Source of the DNA: Bacteroidales bacterium
Lineage (GTDB): Bacteria; Bacteroidota; Bacteroidia; Bacteroidales; UBA932
Assembly (NCBI GenBank): GCA_017478685.1
Contig: JAFVDC010000109.1
Location: forward strand, 1-6,334
DNA: 6,334 nt
Direction of reading: 5' to 3'
Below the pieces are notes generated by a model, which saw only the letters and a list, made by a program, of their open reading frames with translations, ran no database searches and was not told the DNA's origin. The translations under genes and the position numbers were made by a program. This document shows, one piece after another, positions 4,840 through 6,334 of the stretch; the stretch's first letter is position 1, and every line of letters starts with the position of its first letter.

Positions 4840-6334
4840 ATGGACAAGAATTCAATCATAGGATTTGTACTTATAGCCCTCATCATGATGGGCTTCTTCG
4901 GGTATCAGAGCGTTCAGGATAGAAAGCAGCAGGCGTATCAGGCCCAGCTGGATTCAATTGCGGCCGCGGAGACTTACGCCCAGTGGCAACTTGACAGCGC
5001 CTGGAAGGCCGAACACCCAGAGGAAGCTGCGGCAGCAGAAGCCGCCGCCCAGCAGCCCGCAGCTGTCACCGCAGTGGCCGGCACCCCTCAGGCCCCCGCT
5101 TACTCAGACTCCCTCCTCAATGCAGCCGCTCACTCGGAGGCTTCCTTCGTAACCCTTGAGAATGAGAAGCTTAAAGTGGTCTTCTCCACTAAGGGTGCCC
5201 AGCCATACTCCGTTATGGTAAAGGATTACCTCACCTACAGCAAGGATCCCGTTTACCTTCTTCAGGAAGGGAAGTCGGATCTTGGCTACATTGTTTACGC
5301 TCCCACCGCGGTGGATACCCGCAAGTTCAACTTTGAGGTGTCGGAGGTAACCGACAGCTCGGTTGTAATGCGTCTTCCTTTCTCCGGAGGCGGTTTCATC
5401 GAGCAGAAGTATACCCTCAAGAAGGATTCGTACTCCGTGGACCAGGCAATGTCCCTGGTTGGCATGGGGCACCTCATTCCCCGCAACGTTACGGGAATAG
5501 ATGTAGACTTCAGCGCCACCCTTCCCCGCATGGAGAAAGGCTACAAGAACGAAACCCAGTACTCCCGCCTCAACTATTATTTCCCGGACGACAATAAGCC
5601 GGCCAATATCGGCAATGGCCGAAAGGGAGAGAAGCGCTTCAACAACAACATAGAGTGGTTCGCCTTCCAGCAGCAGTTCTTCAGCGCCATCATGAGGGCT
5701 CCCGGCAATTTCAGTTACGGAGAGTTCAAGATTGACTTTGTGCCCAAGGATTCTGAGTCCAACGACCTCATGAACTGCAGCGCAAAGCTCAGAACGGACA
5801 TTACGCCTTCTGAGAAGATAGAGATCCCCTTCGAGTTCTATTTCGGCCCCAACGACTACAAGGGCCTGAAGGCATACGGACACGCCTATGAGAAGGTGAT
5901 TCCCCTGGGCGGTAAGATCATAGGCTACTTCACCAAGTGGGTTATCATTCCTCTTTTCGACTGGCTGCACAAGGGCATTTCCAACTTCGGTATCATCATC
6001 CTCCTGATGACCATCTTCATCAAGATCGTGGTGCTGCCGTTTGCTTACAAGAGCTACTCTTCAAGTGCCAAGATGCAGGCCCTGAAGCCCTACATGGACA
6101 AGATCAACGCCAAGTATCCCAAGCAGGAGGATGCAATGAAAAAGCAGCAGGAAACCATGGACCTTTACAAGAAGGCCGGAGTATCTCCTATGGGAGGTTG
6201 CCTTCCTATGCTGCTTCAGATGCCTATCCTGTGGACCATGTTCCGCTTCTTCCCGGCATCCATCGAGCTCCGTCAGCAGCCTTTCCTGTGGGCCCAGGAC
6301 CTCAGCGCCTACGACGACATCATCCACTGGAGCC
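4840..6334 (+). CDS. yidC: Membrane protein insertase YidC (3' end outside window)
   Basis: YidC (Oxa1/Alb3 family) inserts and folds inner-membrane proteins, alone or with SecYEG. The frame is open for 498 codons plus one base and runs off the window. Residues 6-22 are the N-terminal membrane anchor (start MDKNSIIGFVLI). Residues 23-100 form an Ala/Gln/Glu-rich periplasmic linker. About 100-365 is the beta-rich periplasmic domain. About 368-402 holds the first core transmembrane segment with K395, which aligns with the functionally important arginine (R366) of the E. coli hydrophilic groove. YSSSAKMQ (406-413) starts the cytoplasmic coiled-coil hairpin. SPMGGCLPMLLQMPI (449-463) is the family signature, followed by the next membrane segment. 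Bacteroidota YidC proteins are about 600 or more residues, so roughly the last fifth, with the remaining membrane helices, is missing. The gene lies 12 bp after the DUF349 gene and is probably co-transcribed with it. Confidence 0.97.
   Translation, partial: MDKNSIIGFVLIALIMMGFFGYQSVQDRKQQAYQAQLDSIAAAETYAQWQLDSAWKAEHPEEAAAAEAAAQQPAAVTAVAGTPQAPAYSDSLLNAAAHSEASFVTLENEKLKVVFSTKGAQPYSVMVKDYLTYSKDPVYLLQEGKSDLGYIVYAPTAVDTRKFNFEVSEVTDSSVVMRLPFSGGGFIEQKYTLKKDSYSVDQAMSLVGMGHLIPRNVTGIDVDFSATLPRMEKGYKNETQYSRLNYYFPDDNKPANIGNGRKGEKRFNNNIEWFAFQQQFFSAIMRAPGNFSYGEFKIDFVPKDSESNDLMNCSAKLRTDITPSEKIEIPFEFYFGPNDYKGLKAYGHAYEKVIPLGGKIIGYFTKWVIIPLFDWLHKGISNFGIIILLMTIFIKIVVLPFAYKSYSSSAKMQALKPYMDKINAKYPKQEDAMKKQQETMDLYKKAGVSPMGGCLPMLLQMPILWTMFRFFPASIELRQQPFLWAQDLSAYDDIIHWS

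Noticed and set aside
5104..5970. 288-codon minus-strand open frame opposite yidC
   Set aside because: The plus-strand frame is clearly YidC throughout this interval. The opposite frame has no family resemblance.

Overview
The window looks like a chromosomal segment of a moderately GC-rich member of Bacteroidota, probably Bacteroidales. Three things support this: TAnnTTTG-type promoter boxes, AT-rich leaders without Shine-Dalgarno sites, and Bacteroidota-like versions of a TonB-dependent receptor, TrmD, a four-repeat DUF349 protein and YidC. The genus cannot be fixed from the sequence alone.

Layout. Positions 1-56 are the 3' part of a TPP (thiamine pyrophosphate) riboswitch whose 5' half lies outside the window. 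It directly abuts the start codon of a 733-residue TonB-dependent outer-membrane receptor (57-2258, +), so this receptor is very probably a thiamine importer. The AT-rich gap 2259-2457 holds a Bacteroidota promoter (2293-2323), a probable stand-alone small RNA of about 120 nt (2329-2451), and a strong terminator (2423-2451) that also serves trmD from the other side. trmD (2458-3135, -) makes the m1G37 tRNA methyltransferase. A short divergent intergenic region (3136-3237) carries adjacent -7 boxes for trmD and for the right-hand operon. That operon begins with a DUF349 protein (3238-4827, +) and continues, after a 12-bp gap, into yidC (4840 to beyond 6334, +), which is cut by the window edge.

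How the parts work together. The left third is a thiamine-responsive uptake locus. The right two thirds are housekeeping genes: tRNA modification, a conserved coiled-coil protein of unknown role, and the inner-membrane protein insertase. No mobile element, CRISPR array, tRNA or rRNA was seen. The least explained element is the small RNA between the receptor and trmD. It has a promoter, a 5' hairpin with a GAAA tetraloop and an intrinsic terminator, but no convincing reading frame.
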